Shown: positions 1-11,044 of the stretch, one piece after another
Layout of the letters: every line of letters starts with the position of its first letter
How positions within the stretch are numbered: the first letter of the stretch is position 1
Origin: Adiantum capillus-veneris
Lineage: Eukaryota > Streptophyta > Polypodiopsida > Polypodiales > Pteridaceae
Assembly (NCBI GenBank): GCA_014529385.2
Contig: CM043963.1
Location: 79,570,412 to 79,634,411 of the forward strand
Length of the DNA stretch: 64,000 nt
Reading direction: 5' to 3'
Made by a program: the position numbers and the translations under genes
The notes under the pieces: generated by a model
Told to the model about the DNA's origin: nothing
The model's database searches: none
Seen by the model: the letters and a program-made list of their open reading frames with translations, nothing else

Positions 1-1654
1 TCTGATTCTCCACAAGTGTCACAAATGTTTTGAAAACACTAAACGTTTCATCCTTGTGCTTGAGAAAGTAAACCCATACTTTCCTCGAGTAATCATCTAT
101 AAATGTCATAAAGTAAGAAGCTCCCCCTAGAGATAGGTTAGGCATAGGTCCACACAAATCACTATGAACAAGTGCCAACTGTGTATCTCTTCTACTGCTT
201 CTATGCTTATGTGGCTGCTGTGTTTGCTTACCATACAGACAATGTTCACAGAATTCAAAATCATTAAATGAAAAGCCTGGCAAATAACCAGAATGAGACA
301 AGATTTCCATTCCCTTCTTGGACATATGTCCTAACCGGCTATGCCACAAAGAAACGTTCGGCTGCTCGGTTACATTGATTACATTTTTAGAGACATTTGA
401 TACATAAATCATGTAAAGTCCTCCAGACTTTACTCCATGTGCTACTGTCATAGAACCCTTGGATATCTTCCACATGTTCTGTCCAAAAGTGGTGACGTAG
501 CCAGCATCATCAAGTAAACCTGTGCTGATCAAGCTCTTTGTAATTGTGGGAACATGTCTCACATTCTTCAGCGTCAAAGAAGAGCCATTCTGAAACTTCA
601 ATTGAACATCTCCAACACCTAAGATCTCACATGTCTGCCCATTGCCTAGCCGAACATGATCTTTAGTGGTCACATAAGAGGTAAACCACTCCTTGTTTGG
701 AGACACATGAAGTGATGCCCCTGAGTCTATAATCCAGTCACTCAGTGCATTTCCATTAGATGCTGTAAGAAGAGCTGAGTCCATTGTATTCTTCAAGAAG
801 TAGATGTCTCCTGACACTAGACTGTCATCCTCTGCAACAATGTTTGTCACATTTATTTCTTGAATCTTCACTGAGGACTTGTTCTTCTCACCATGGTCTT
901 CAGCTTTCTCTTTGCCTTTTTCTGCTTTCCATTCTCTGCAGTCTCTTTTCATGTGACCCTTCTTGCCACAATGGTAGCATTCTATGTCACTCTTGCCTTT
1001 AGCACTGCGGGACTTGCTACGAGACTGATTCCTCTTTCCACCTTTGTACTTTTCTTTGGTCCTTCCCGTGACAACTGTCTTTCTATTGGTTTCTTCAGTA
1101 AGCAGACTTCCTTATACACCTGCTATGTTCAAACCATTTGGAGGTGCAGAATTACTCAAAGCTGTGCGAAAAGTGTCCCAACTTTTCGGCAATGTGATCA
1201 ACAGGAACATAGCTCTAACAGGTTCATCAAACTTGACACCTTGAGCTGACAACTGACTATAGATTGTGTTGAATTCATTCAGATGATTGGACATAGGTGT
1301 CCCTTCTTTCATCTTCAAGTCAACAAGCTTCTTAAGCCAGTATACCTGTGAAGCTGCACTCTGCTTCTCATAAAGATCACTCAACTTTAACCATGCTTGA
1401 TAAGCCGACATCTCGTCTGCTACATTGAAGTAAACGCTTTCTGCCAAAGTCAGCATAATGGTAGAAAGTGCCAATTCATCCATTTCGCTCCATTCATCTT
1501 CGTCCATATCTTCTGGTTTTATCCCCTTGAGCTTTATAGGTTTTATCTGCTTCTTTTGTACCAACACGTGCCAAATCTGCTTCTTCCACAATGGGAAATT
1601 GGTTCCATCCAGCTTCTTGATATTGTAAAGAGCAGTGTCCTGTGATCCAGCCAT
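1..1654 (-). pseudogene. Ty1/copia gag-protease-integrase, 5' part, cut by the window edge
   Basis: The minus strand is open from ATG at 1654 to base 1 except for one TAA at about 1112-1114. In order it encodes a copia gag (UBN2-type, about 180 residues, beginning MAGSQDTALYNIKKLDG), a basic stretch, a CCHC zinc knuckle (CYHCGKKGHMKRDC, near 920-970), an aspartic protease motif (DSGASLHVSP, near 695-735), a GAG-pre-integrase segment (LWHSRLGHMSKKG) and the start of the integrase catalytic core (LVHSDLCGP, then TFIDDYSRKVWVYF) running off the left edge. In this family the products form the virus-like particle, mature the polyprotein and insert the cDNA. The single stop separates gag from the rest in the same frame, so it is either an inactivating mutation or, less likely, a recoding site. 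RT and RNase H would lie left of the window. Confidence 0.9.
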
Positions 1655-2726
1655 AGCTAAGCTTCACAGTAGTTTACTTTTCTGGGAAAAATTCGGCAGA
1701 GTTTCCCCTGTAAACTGACCTATGAACCAATATCAACCTGTCAAATGAACCAAGAAAGCTTCATATTCTGCAGAAATTTTGACAGAGTCTCCTTTGTAAA
1801 ATGGCTCTAGTGTACTAAAAACAGACCAAAAAACAGCTCAAAAAACACTGTCTCTCTGACACTGTAAGCTGCGGGTAAACCTGTCCTGCACCTGTACTGT
1901 CTCTGACTGTCCTGTAAGCATAGACTGCAAAAATGCCTCAACGGCAGTAAAGCAAAGATGCAATCCCAACTGTCTAACTCACAGTCAATACATCCTAGCT
2001 GCCTATCTAAGGGTGCTCGAGGGATCGCTCCAAGACCTGTATCACTGAAAGGATCTCAACATTCGAGAATCCCCCAGCTCAATAAAACCTCACTCGACCC
2101 TCAACAAAGGCTGCAGTAAATCTGACAGTACATAGACTTCCCACAAAGTCATACATCCACAAATTTCCCACTATATGCTGTAACCGCTGCGGCGGTTGTT
2201 TGCTGCGTGACTCACAGCCAGCAAACCCTCAACAAACATACATCATCTCTGACAATACATCCCATGTGGAAGTACCTGCAATGTCAGGATGAAATCTGGA
2301 ATATCAAGCAGCAAACACAAGCTACCTGATGAACTAGTGGATGTCGCCTACAGTCTGTGTGTAGATGCGCCCGTGTCGTATGTGACACACCTCCAAGAAC
2401 TGTGAGCCGTCCTTCGATGTGTAGACAGCCACAAATCAACACTCTGGGAGTGTCGATATCCTCAGCACCTGCAGTCGTAGGCCGAAAACCCCAAATTTGC
2501 AGAGTCGGATCTGCACCCGTCGAGACCACGTAGTCGAAAATGGCCTGCGCAGACCTTTGTCGAAGCCGAACGGTGGCCGAGATGACCTCAGAATGAAATT
2601 CTGAGAACACCAAGCCCTTCGAGCTATCCCACAAGATTTGGGGCCGTGTCTTCGCCTGTCGAATTTCACTCCAATCTGAGTTGGTGACTCTAGCCTCCTG
2701 CAGTGCTGCCCCGAGCCTCGATCTGA
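1655..2726 (-). other. Untranslated leader of the copia element
   Basis: About 1.07 kb lies between the primer-binding site and the gag ATG, long for a copia element. It has no supported coding region; open frames here overlap the leader and LTR and show no family motifs. It may hold packaging signals or remnants of an extra sequence, which cannot be judged from this copy alone. Confidence 0.5.
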
Positions 2727-2738
2727 GCTCTGATACCA
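2727..2738 (-). promoter_or_regulatory. Primer-binding site, initiator Met tRNA type
   Basis: On the minus strand the sequence TGGTATCAGAGC sits two bases inside the LTR end. This is the standard copia minus-strand priming site, complementary to the 3' end of initiator Met tRNA. It fixes the element orientation and the inner LTR boundary. Confidence 0.9.
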
Positions 2739-2740
2739 GT

Positions 2741-2931
2741 TGAAGGAGTACGATCGGAAGTGCGACGCGAGAGAGAGTGCGAGAAGAAGAGCACAACGAT
2801 ATGGTGAACTCGCTCTACTGTAATGTGTAGAGCATAGTGAGTTCTTATTAGGGTTTTGCAAAGAATATGTGTACATACCTGGCGGCCCGCCCACTTACCT
2901 GGGCGACCACATTGGGCTTTATACCCCAACA
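2741..2931 (-). repeat. 5' LTR of the left copia element
   Basis: The block reads TGAAGG to CCAACA on the plus strand, that is TGTTGGGGTATAAA to CCTTCA in element orientation, ending two bases from the primer site. It is 191 bp, and the TATAAA close to its 5' end could serve as promoter. The outer boundary is set by the TGTTGGGG start; the other LTR is outside the window, so this edge is unconfirmed. Confidence 0.6.
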
Positions 2932-3567
2932 GGACTAGCTCCAAGAAAATCTAGTCTGCATAGAGCTGTCGATCTTAATTGGGTATTCTCTTTGAATTAT
3001 GTGCGTCTTTATAGTGTTTTTTTATGTGTAATTGTGTAAAGAAATCAGCTCGTCACAAGTGGTAATCTCCTTGCTATCTTTCTCTTAAGGAAAACTCTCT
3101 CCTTTCATAGTTAAATTTTGTTGAAGCTAAAAGAAAGTATTGATTCTTTGAAATTGGTATCAAATATGAGGTTTCTCTTTTCTTGCCTAAGGAGAGAGGT
3201 CCTTGAGTAACCAATGAAAGGTTGGAGTTGTTCATTGCAATAGGGTAAGTGGGAATGGGATTTATTATCTTGGTTGGTATGCATGTTTACAGGGTACGGG
3301 GGACACCATCAAGATCTATGATATGAATAACGAAATATTTTGGGACTTGCCTATGGCTTAATCATTATTGAGCTATTAGTCACTCGATAGGAACCAATGT
3401 CAGTCTCGCACTGTTAAACCCACTCCACTACTTTTTGCAATTAGCAATATTCTAAACCACGAGTGTAGTTGCTCGAATGCTAATTTTAAAGGGATAAGAG
3501 GAGCAGTAGCCAAAGTTTTGGAAGTACCAAGTAAAGAGCTAGCATACACATACAAGGAAATTCAATC
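2932..3567. other. No recognised feature
   Basis: AT-rich spacer between the copia LTR and the gypsy gag remnant. I see no motif, repeat or plausible coding region. It is probably old leader or LTR sequence of the following element. Confidence 0.4.
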
Positions 3568-4987
3568 ATGGCACAACGTAATCAAGAGAATGTAATTACT
3601 ATTGACAACTTAGATTTGGCTCATGGTATAGCATTTGATGCTGGTTGTAGAGTTGTCAACTACCTTATTGACAAGTTACAAGAAGCAATGGGAAACCCTA
3701 TTTTGCAAGCAAAGGTTCAAAGCCAAATTCAAGCCCTTGAAGCCTATTCTACAAGTGGAAGCTCAAAGCCAAATTCAAGTCGTTCAAGCCCAAGTTCCCC
3801 CCAGTACCCAAGAAGAGAGAATTCCTACGAGGCCTCCTAATGAGACCTACAAAAGAGGAATCTCTTTAGGAACTGAAGAGGAGATATCGGAAGGACCTCC
3901 CATGAAAATTATTAGAGAAGAAGAAGTGTGTCTAGAACTTTCAAGGGAGAGGTATGAAACGACACCCCTCCTACTTCTGAAAGTGATGCTGCCCCAAGAA
4001 GACGGTGGGCATGGCAGACACGTAGTCCTCCCAAAAAGAAGAGGAAGTCATCAAACACTCCCTCCCATGGTAGCCCAAAGAAGGGAGACAAAAATCCAAG
4101 AAAAAGGAAGCGAAGAAAGCGGCCACCATCCTCGCCTTCTTCCTTCTCTTCCTCTTCATCATCATCACCATCTTTTGACATAGAGAATAGCGACTTGCCA
4201 CCCAAGAGATAGAAGAGAAGGGATGTACGAAGGAGCTATGTAGCATGGAAGAGGTCATGTAAGTTGAAGAAATTCAAATAGGGACGAAAGAACATAAGCT
4301 TCCTCACCTATGATGGAACCTTCAGAGCAATCGATAAAGTGTTGGCCTTTATCCAACAATTTGACTCGGCTTTTGGAGATGAATGTTTTTTGAAATCTTC
4401 AAAGCTCCAATATGTTTCTATGCATTTTAAAAATCCATCCCATTAATGGTGGGCAAGCCTACAAAGGTGAAGCTCCAAAGACCTAGAAAGCTTGGAGGAT
4501 TGCTATTACAAAGCAATTCCTTGCAAGTGATGCCAAAGACAAGTCCTCATGGAATGGTGAAGCTTGAACATGGCCCCATATGAGTCTATCCAAGTATGTG
4601 GATAAGTTTTGGGAGTTACATCTCAAAGCCACTTTCTACAAAAAGATAGACTTTGCGAAACAAAAGCAATAATTTTGTCACAGCCTATCTAAGGAGATGA
4701 GCAAGTTTGTCAACTCACAAATACCTAAAACTATTTTAGAGGTCATAACTCGTACTATGGTCGCTTCGAGAATTCATTTCCAACAAGGGACTAAGAAGGG
4801 CTCCAAGCCAACAAAAGCCAAAGCCAAGGAATCAACTGAGCCAAAGGGGAAGAACAATGCCACACAGAATTCTCTTAAGGCTAGCAACAACAATAAAGCA
4901 AAGGCAAAAGAAAAGGGCTACAAAGGTAGAATAAACTTTTTCTTGAAGAGGTTGAGCATTATTGTTAGTGTTGGAAGATTCCAATGA
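3568..4987 (+). pseudogene. Decayed retrotransposon gag (gypsy-like)
   Basis: ATG at 3568 opens a 90-codon frame (MAQRNQENVITIDNLDLAHG). After frameshifts, codons at about 4290-4480 read like the central retrotransposon gag domain (YDGTFRAIDKVLAFIQQFD, then a WW pair). Downstream codons continue gag-like helices (KFWELHLKATFYKK, SKEMSKFVNSQI) and end in a lysine-rich tail at 4697-4987. Stops fall at about 4444 and elsewhere. The order of acidic N-terminus, gag domain and basic tail is the usual gag layout. No zinc knuckle or polymerase follows, because the sequence passes into an LTR-like block. The gypsy assignment is inferred from domain style. Confidence 0.55.
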
Positions 4988-5033
4988 AGATTCCTCGTTT
5001 AGTCTATCTCTCATGTAACTGTAATTGTAATCT

Positions 5034-5826
5034 CAAGTGATGTTGACTTCTCCCACAATCTATATCTAAACATCAACGTAATGTGAAGCCAAGAATGTGA
5101 TTATTGATGAGATTATGGCAACTCTTGCTTTTGTACCATGAAACCCGAAGCTAGGGTATAAAAAGGCAACCTTGTAAATTTTTTTGTACAATAATTATTA
5201 TGAATGAATGAGAAGATAAGGTTTTGCTTTGTACATTGTGTCTTCTCTTCTATTGTGTTTTTGAATTACTCACAAGGCACCGCACAATTGTCAAGATCTC
5301 TTTTCGGATATCTACATTGCAAGCGTCATGCAAAAACCAAGCAACTACGTCTATGACATTCCAGGTGACATTTTTCTCTATTCGATTGTTGTTTTGAGAT
5401 TTTGTCAATTGCAAGCAATTCCCAACACTTAGGAGACCTATTAGGCACATTTGGGTTTTGAAAAGGCGACGTACATTAGGTTGCGAGAAGAAAATTGCAT
5501 TTTTTATCGGAGTTGTATTGCGAGTTTGATGAGTAAGTTATGTTCTATATAGTCCAAGTATGTTGCCTATGAAGTTTGGAGTCAGTTGGGGTTGATTTGC
5601 TCATGGATTTGCTTGTGGATAGTTGAGAGATCCGAAGAAGAGGATCAGAGGTTTTGGTAGATAGAGTGCACATCGAGTGTCATAGTGTTGTGATCAGACA
5701 AGAGCATGACAACCTCTTGGCATGACTCCATGCCCTAGTTTAGTCGCTTCCCAAGATTGACATTAAGTCTTGGATATGTCTCTTTCAAAGATGTGATAGG
5801 TGTTGACCTGTGTGGACCCCCAGACA
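5034..5826 (+). repeat. Probable 5' LTR of a gypsy element (Tat/Athila type)
   Basis: The block ends in ...CAGACA one base before a tRNA-Asp-type primer site. It contains a TATA box (tataaaaagg at about 5158) followed by a T-rich segment and sequence like a transcript 3' end. Length would be about 0.8 kb. The left boundary near 5034 is a guess because no second copy is recognisable in the window. Sequence near 8280-8310 has a similar TATA context but is not an alignable copy. Confidence 0.5.
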
Positions 5827-5827
5827 T

Positions 5828-5845
5828 TGGCGCCATTGCTGGGGG
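5828..5845 (+). promoter_or_regulatory. Primer-binding site, tRNA-Asp type
   Basis: TGGCGCCATTGCTGGGGG differs at two bases from the tRNA-Asp primer site typical of plant Tat and Athila gypsy elements. It lies one base after an LTR end in CA, which supports the LTR call and the plus orientation. Confidence 0.75.
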
Positions 5846-7590
5846 AACAAGTACCTAGACTAGAGAGAACACATCCAAGTTTGACAGAGTTGCCTTAAGT
5901 AAACTCTTAGGTCAGATAGGTTAGAAAAGGAGACGAGGATTTCAATGGTCTTTGTTTGTGAGTGATTGTGGTGAGTTTCTTGCTACAAAGGTATTAGACA
6001 AGTTAGAATTGGAGTTTTAGACATGGTCAAAGCTTAGTGCAAGACTTCATCAATTGGTAGAGTGGTAAAGCTTGCACTAGGCGAGAAAAATGCAAGAAAA
6101 CGGATTTTTTTTTAGAGTTCAGTTAGGGAGTGTAGGTTAAGCACTTCGAATCCATTTTCGGTTGATTTCTTTTGTCTTAGGAGTAGAGTAAGTAAGTAAG
6201 CAAGCCTAACAAGTAATCTTAGCATCTCACTAGATCTACATGTCACTGAAGGGATCTTATTGCCAAAGGTAGGGAAAGCTTGAAGAATGATAGTGCATCC
6301 AAGGAAGTGAAAGATTCTCGGCATGATTTGTGTGATTGCATAGTTATCACCAAAATTTTCAAAGGACTCTTGATTAGCATCTATGAGAGAAAATCGTGAT
6401 TTTGTCCTGCAGGTGAGGCTAGTGGACAAGAATGTGCATGATACTTCATCAGTGTCTTTAACTAATGTGTTTAAGCTCTTATGTGAATTTTGGTACAAAC
6501 TGAACATCAAAAGTGAGTATGGGACCAAAATATTACCTTTTAGGTCAAGAAAAGTGTTGAAATAGGGCTTGAGACCACTTCATTTGTCTAATTGGGGTGA
6601 AAATTGGGACAAGTACTCTTGAAGAAAGGTAAAACACTTGGGAATGTCAAAACTAGAAAAAGTGGCCAAAAGCAAGAGTCAAGGAGAAAACCGCAATTTT
6701 CTCCTCAACTTCTGCCATGAAGGGATTTTTTGGATAATTTTGATACTGAGGTTTTTTTGCAAGGTGTGCATGACACTCATAAGGTCAAAATTAAAAATTT
6801 GCATTTTTTCACTTGGGGAGGGAAAAATCACGATTTTCTCCCTTCACCCTAGCCACACTAAGTTTGAGGTGCCACCAGAGGAAGTCCCCAGGGTAAGTAG
6901 CACATTTGCATAGCCAAATCTGGAATTTCTCTCTTGTGCATGGGAATAAGCCAAATTCCACTCAAAAAGCAGTCCACAGAGAGGTCAAAGGACTCTTGAG
7001 GCCATCAAAAGGGTCAAAACTTTGAATTTCTTGCAAATATAAGTTGTTTGGATTGGGTAGTAAGCCTTTGAAACAACTAGAAAAAATTACATAAGAAGAC
7101 CATAGGCAGGAGAAAATTGCAATTTTCTCTCACAGAGTGATAGGATCAACATTTTTCAACAAAGGAATGTTTCATCTTCTGATGCAAGACCTGTAGGGCA
7201 TTACTAGGTATGGAGATCATTGAGATTGTGTATGAAGCCCTGTAATTTTACCAATTTTGGGTGTGCATCAATTTCCAATTTGTCTTAACTCCATCTGTGT
7301 TCAAAATTTTACTAAGCCTTGTACAGGAAGGGAGGTTTTTGCAAAAGAGGAGTTGGAGTACATAAAAAATCATAGAGGACCTAAACACTTCTAGATAACA
7401 AGTCAAGGTTTTAATCAAAATATTGTTCATTTTCTTGAGATCAAAAGCTTGATATCGATCAAGTGTCAAATTACCTAGAGACCAAGTGAGCAAGGGATCC
7501 ACGGAAGAGAGTGTCAACCAAGTAAGCTTAGAACCCTTAGCAACCATGCAGAAGGAAGAGGTCTCAAATACTTCTTTTTAATCGGCTTTC
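5846..7590 (+). other. Leader of the gypsy element, mostly non-coding
   Basis: About 1.75 kb between the primer site and the next open frame. Short open frames lack family motifs. The clear structure is a set of four spaced palindromes, listed separately. A tRNA-like D-arm string near 6046 is not supported by a full cloverleaf. Confidence 0.5.
6387..7130. repeat. Spaced palindrome set I (arms GAGAAAA)
   Basis: Four imperfect palindromes lie at 6387-6406, 6683-6704, 6819-6842 and 7109-7130. Each has arms of the form GGAGAAAA / TTTTCTCC around a 6-base core: TCGTGA, CCGCAA, TCACGA and TTGCAA. The last reads GAGAAAATTGCAATTTTCTC and is a perfect 20-base palindrome. Spacings of starts are 296, 136 and 290 bases. 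The flanks are too diverged to align by eye, so the palindromes stand out against their surroundings. Function is unknown. Confidence 0.8.
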
Positions 7591-7682
7591 ACTATGCTCA
7601 TGGCAGAGAAAGTACCTGAAATGAGCTATCATAGTGAGAGACATGGGGAGGGCACCTCACAAAAACCAGGACTTCCCCCACT

Positions 7683-8144
7683 AAACAAATATACTACCAT
7701 TACACTAATGGTAAGGGAGCCAGGATATATGTGGACATCCAACATAAGTATCATGTTTGAGAGGACTTGGGGAATCTTGAGTTTAGGGAGCAAGTTGAGG
7801 CTATTGACTATGAAGACCGATGTATCGATGAGAGAGGGGTTGCCTATCTTAGGACGGTCAATCTTGACCTTCTTGATGCTATGGGGATGACCGGAACCAA
7901 AGATAAAGTTTACAAGGGGATAGAGAGACCTCTTTTGGAAAATGACCCAAGACTTAGATTCATATTTGTGAAAGAGCTGGAAATAGTGCTTGTACATGAT
8001 CCTACCGTGGGATTGTTTACAACAAAGGAAGGAGAGAACTATCACATTAGGGAAGACGTAGGACCTCTGGAGCTTATTGATATAAACAGATTGTTAGCAT
8101 TCAAGCCAGACGAGCACCCTTCAAGTCGACACCTTCTTCCTTGA
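7683..8144 (+). pseudogene. Unrecognised retroelement ORF, about 150 codons
   Basis: An open frame runs to a stop at 8142-8144. Its C-terminal 125 codons (from 7767, containing EFREQVEAIDYEDRC, VAYLRTVNLDLLDAMG and LRFIFVKELEIVLVHDPTVG) look like real protein: mixed, acidic, with amphipathic helices. An in-frame TGA at 7758-7760 cuts it from upstream codons that read like its N-terminal part (VDIQHKYHV). It has no zinc knuckle, protease or polymerase motif. It follows a Tat-type primer site and leader, so it may be a gag-like or accessory protein of a non-autonomous element. I do not recognise the family. Confidence 0.4.
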
Positions 8145-8149
8145 GCCTA

Positions 8150-8988
8150 AAATTTTGATGTACTCCCATTCTTTTCCCAAAAGCCTTGTAATTATTTTGA
8201 TCATCTTTGATTAAAGATGGACAAGCTCTGAGAAAACGAGTTATAGAGTGTAATGAGTTTGAGTCCTGTGTGGTCGGCCACTGGTCAAGAGAGCCCTAGG
8301 TATAAAGCATAAGTTGTAAAGTGGGTAAGGGGATTATTATCATCATCATGTTTTGAAGTTTTGGAGCTTATGGCTAAGAGTGACTTCTTTTCCTACAACT
8401 TGTAATCCTCATATCTTGATCTCTCGTAATGACATTTCAAATTTGAAACTTGCAATGTGTTCCTTGTTCAATGCTCTTTCATTCAAGTATGCTCATTGTC
8501 GATTTTGCTGTGATTTTTTACTACAAGTTAGTAGGCTAAATCTGCTGACTTGAGTGCGTTAATGTTTTATGATATTTTGACTATAGGAGAGTGTTCCTAG
8601 ATCCTAGGGCGACCATCCTGATGTGTTCTGTTGCAACTTTTGACCCAAATTATGATGGATCGTGATTTTCGTACCTCCTTGAAATGCAACAGAGCTTGGT
8701 AGATTAGTGCCCCTAAGAGTCCTTGACCTCCTCCTAAAGTTTTGTAGCACTTGGACTCAGTTCGAGTGCCGAAGCGAGTTGATGATTGAGTGTGGTAACG
8801 TAGGGCATAGTTACATTACCAAGACTAAGAGCAAGAGATTTGCACGCATTAGAGATAGAGTTATTCTGTTGGTTCAATTCTTGAGATTGACAACCTCAAA
8901 GAGTCTCCGTGCCCCATCCGAGTCACTTTCTTGAGTATTGACATTATGTTAGTGCAAAAAATCTATGCTATAGACGGACCCGGCGACC
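8150..8988 (+). repeat. LTR-like block before a degenerate primer site
   Basis: The block contains a TATA-like box (ctaggtataaagcataag, about 8290) and ends ...CTAACA directly before a weak tRNA-Asp-type primer site (about 8989-9005, ending TTGCTATCGGGGA). Its layout parallels the block at 5034-5826, including similar bases around the TATA box. Boundaries are not provable without a second copy. It would be the 5' LTR of the gypsy element whose pol remnants end near 18690. Confidence 0.4.
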
Positions 8989-11044
8989 CGCTAACATTAG
9001 CATTGCTATCGGGGATAGTGATCCTTAGGTGGTGAGTGACCGAGTCGCAGCTTTTACTTAGAAACTTTGATTTTGATTTCCACTATATTTACACTTTAGT
9101 AATTAGACAGGTAAACTTGGGGTTTAGTGCTTGGTAGAGTCTAGGAGTGAGGAATTTCTAGATCTATTCTCAAGAGGTAAGAGGGTTGTGAGTGGGATAG
9201 CCAAAAGCATTTCATTCTCCGATTTCCTCATCTCTTTCAGAGTACTGTACCGTTTTCTATTTCAACTTCAATTTGTACCATTTTGTATGGTTTTCTTTCA
9301 TGTTCCATTTCTGTACTTAGGAGTAGGGTAAGTAGAAACTATCACCATCAAATTTGGGCTAAAATATCAGGGCAAAAATTATCAAAAACCATATTTTGGT
9401 TGAAACGACCATAAACTCTAAAATACTAAAAATTTGATGGTCAAAACTCCAAAGCTAATCAAAACTAAAAAAGAAGTGCAAAAAAGGCATAACCAAATCA
9501 TCAAGAGTGAATCTGGAAAGTTTCATGCAGGTTGGTGAAGAAACATGGATTATGATCCATGACCCCTTTACACATTTTTTATAGGTCTAGAGTGATTCCA
9601 AAGCTCCAACTATACACTTTTGGTGGAAAATTGACATAAAAACTCAACCAAACCCAAGAAATTGGGCAAAAACACAAAAAACCTTAAAAGTAGACTAGAA
9701 TTGGGGATTTTTTAACCTTTTGATATCCAAATTCAAAAGGAATTTCACTTGTACATGGTTTGGATATACAATGATAAAATTTCATGCCAAGATGCAGTGG
9801 AACAGGGGATCGCTATTCATGACCCCCTATGACATCTGACCTTGAGATTTGACTGGTGAGAAGCTGTACCATTTGGAACAATTGTTGTGAAGACCTTCTT
9901 AGCAAAACACCACAAAAAGTGGACCAAAACACCCAAAAACAAGCTGTAAGTCAATTACTGTAGTAGACACAAAACTTGACCTTTGTCAAAGCAAAAGGGC
10001 TTCAAATCCGAAAAGAAGTGGATAGGTGAACCCCAAATACCTCAAGTAATCATGTGACCAAGTTTTGGGTTCAGATATGGAGGAACATGGCTCGCGATCC
10101 ATGACCCCCTGATAGATTTTAAGACTGCAACTGCATAGATTTGAAGCAATGATTAACCCATATATTTTATCCCAAAACAAGGATATAAAAAAAAACTCAA
10201 AGGAGGATCAAAACAAGCCGGAGATAATCAAGACCAAAATCCACAAAATAGAATGATTAAGAAACTTTTGAGGGAGCTAAATGTCATCAAATTATCTAAA
10301 AGTCACATAGCAATTGTCAAGATACCGTGGGAACCCTTTGTATCAAATTTCAAGTAATTCTATCCTGGGGTACATGGATTGCAATCCATGACCCCCAGAC
10401 ATAGAAATTTCTCACATTGATATCAGAGCAAAAACCTAGTGTTGGTAAGCACATCGGTCTTTTCTAAATCCTATTTGAAATTGTATTGTGCAAATTGCAA
10501 GCAAAATAGGAGTTGTGTCAAAAAGTTCGACAACATTTTGACTTCTGTAGATTTTGACTGATCTAGTGGCTGTAAGGTTATAGCCACAAAGAGAATTTTA
10601 AACAAGCCAAGTGGATTAGAGTCGCGTGGACTTGTCTTCGATCGAAGGAATAAATGCACCATAAAAGGTAAAAGGTCACGGTTTTGTAAGCTTCATTTTC
10701 TTGATGTATTTACAATCAAGCAAAGTGTATCAGAATAGAATCCCTAGCAATTGAGACCAAGAGAGCCATATTTCCACTGAGGGTAGTGTCAACTAAGGGA
10801 CCATATCCACTTTAGAGCCAATCTCAAAAGAGAGTCTTTCTGACACTTCATTAGAGAGATCATATCACTACATGGCTGAGGGGACCAAAACTGTGAGTTT
10901 TAAACAAGAGACCAAAATGAGAGTGGGATCATCTAACAACCAAAAGATTTGCACTTACATATTAGTTTGAGAATGAGCAAGGGACTAAGATCTATAAAGA
11001 CGGTATGTATTGATACTGTGTAAAAATTGAAGAGAGGCCAGGTG
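8989..11044 (+). other. Long leader of the second gypsy element
   Basis: About 2 kb of A-rich sequence with phrases such as ccaaaacacccaaaa and no convincing coding region. It carries palindrome set II, listed separately. From 10450 to 11044 I see nothing recognisable. Confidence 0.45.
9544..10390. repeat. Spaced palindrome set II (arms CATGGA)
   Basis: Four copies lie at 9544-9561, 9804-9821, 10086-10103 and 10373-10390. Arms are CATGGA / TCCATG and cores are TTATGA, TCGCTA, TCGCGA and TTGCAA. Each is followed by ACCCC. Starts are 260, 282 and 287 bases apart. The preceding sequence of some copies shares a phrase (tttcatgc, then agatg), so these are probably diverged tandem units of about 280 bp. 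The copy at 10086 keeps the uninterrupted TCGCGA core. Confidence 0.85.

Noticed and set aside
1112-1114. Programmed recoding at the single gag-pol stop
   Set aside because: No frameshift signal or conserved context is visible, and related elements use one continuous frame; a plain nonsense mutation is simpler.
2284-2944. Overlapping minus-strand frames of 84-170 codons
   Set aside because: They span the LTR, primer site and leader of the copia element and show no family motifs.
3912-4258. Minus-strand frames rich in Glu, Lys and Phe
   Set aside because: They are complements of the low-complexity lysine- and serine-rich gag tail on the plus strand.
6040-6110. tRNA-like string (ttggtagagtgg) followed by a T run
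   Set aside because: No acceptor stem, anticodon arm or T-arm could be paired around it.
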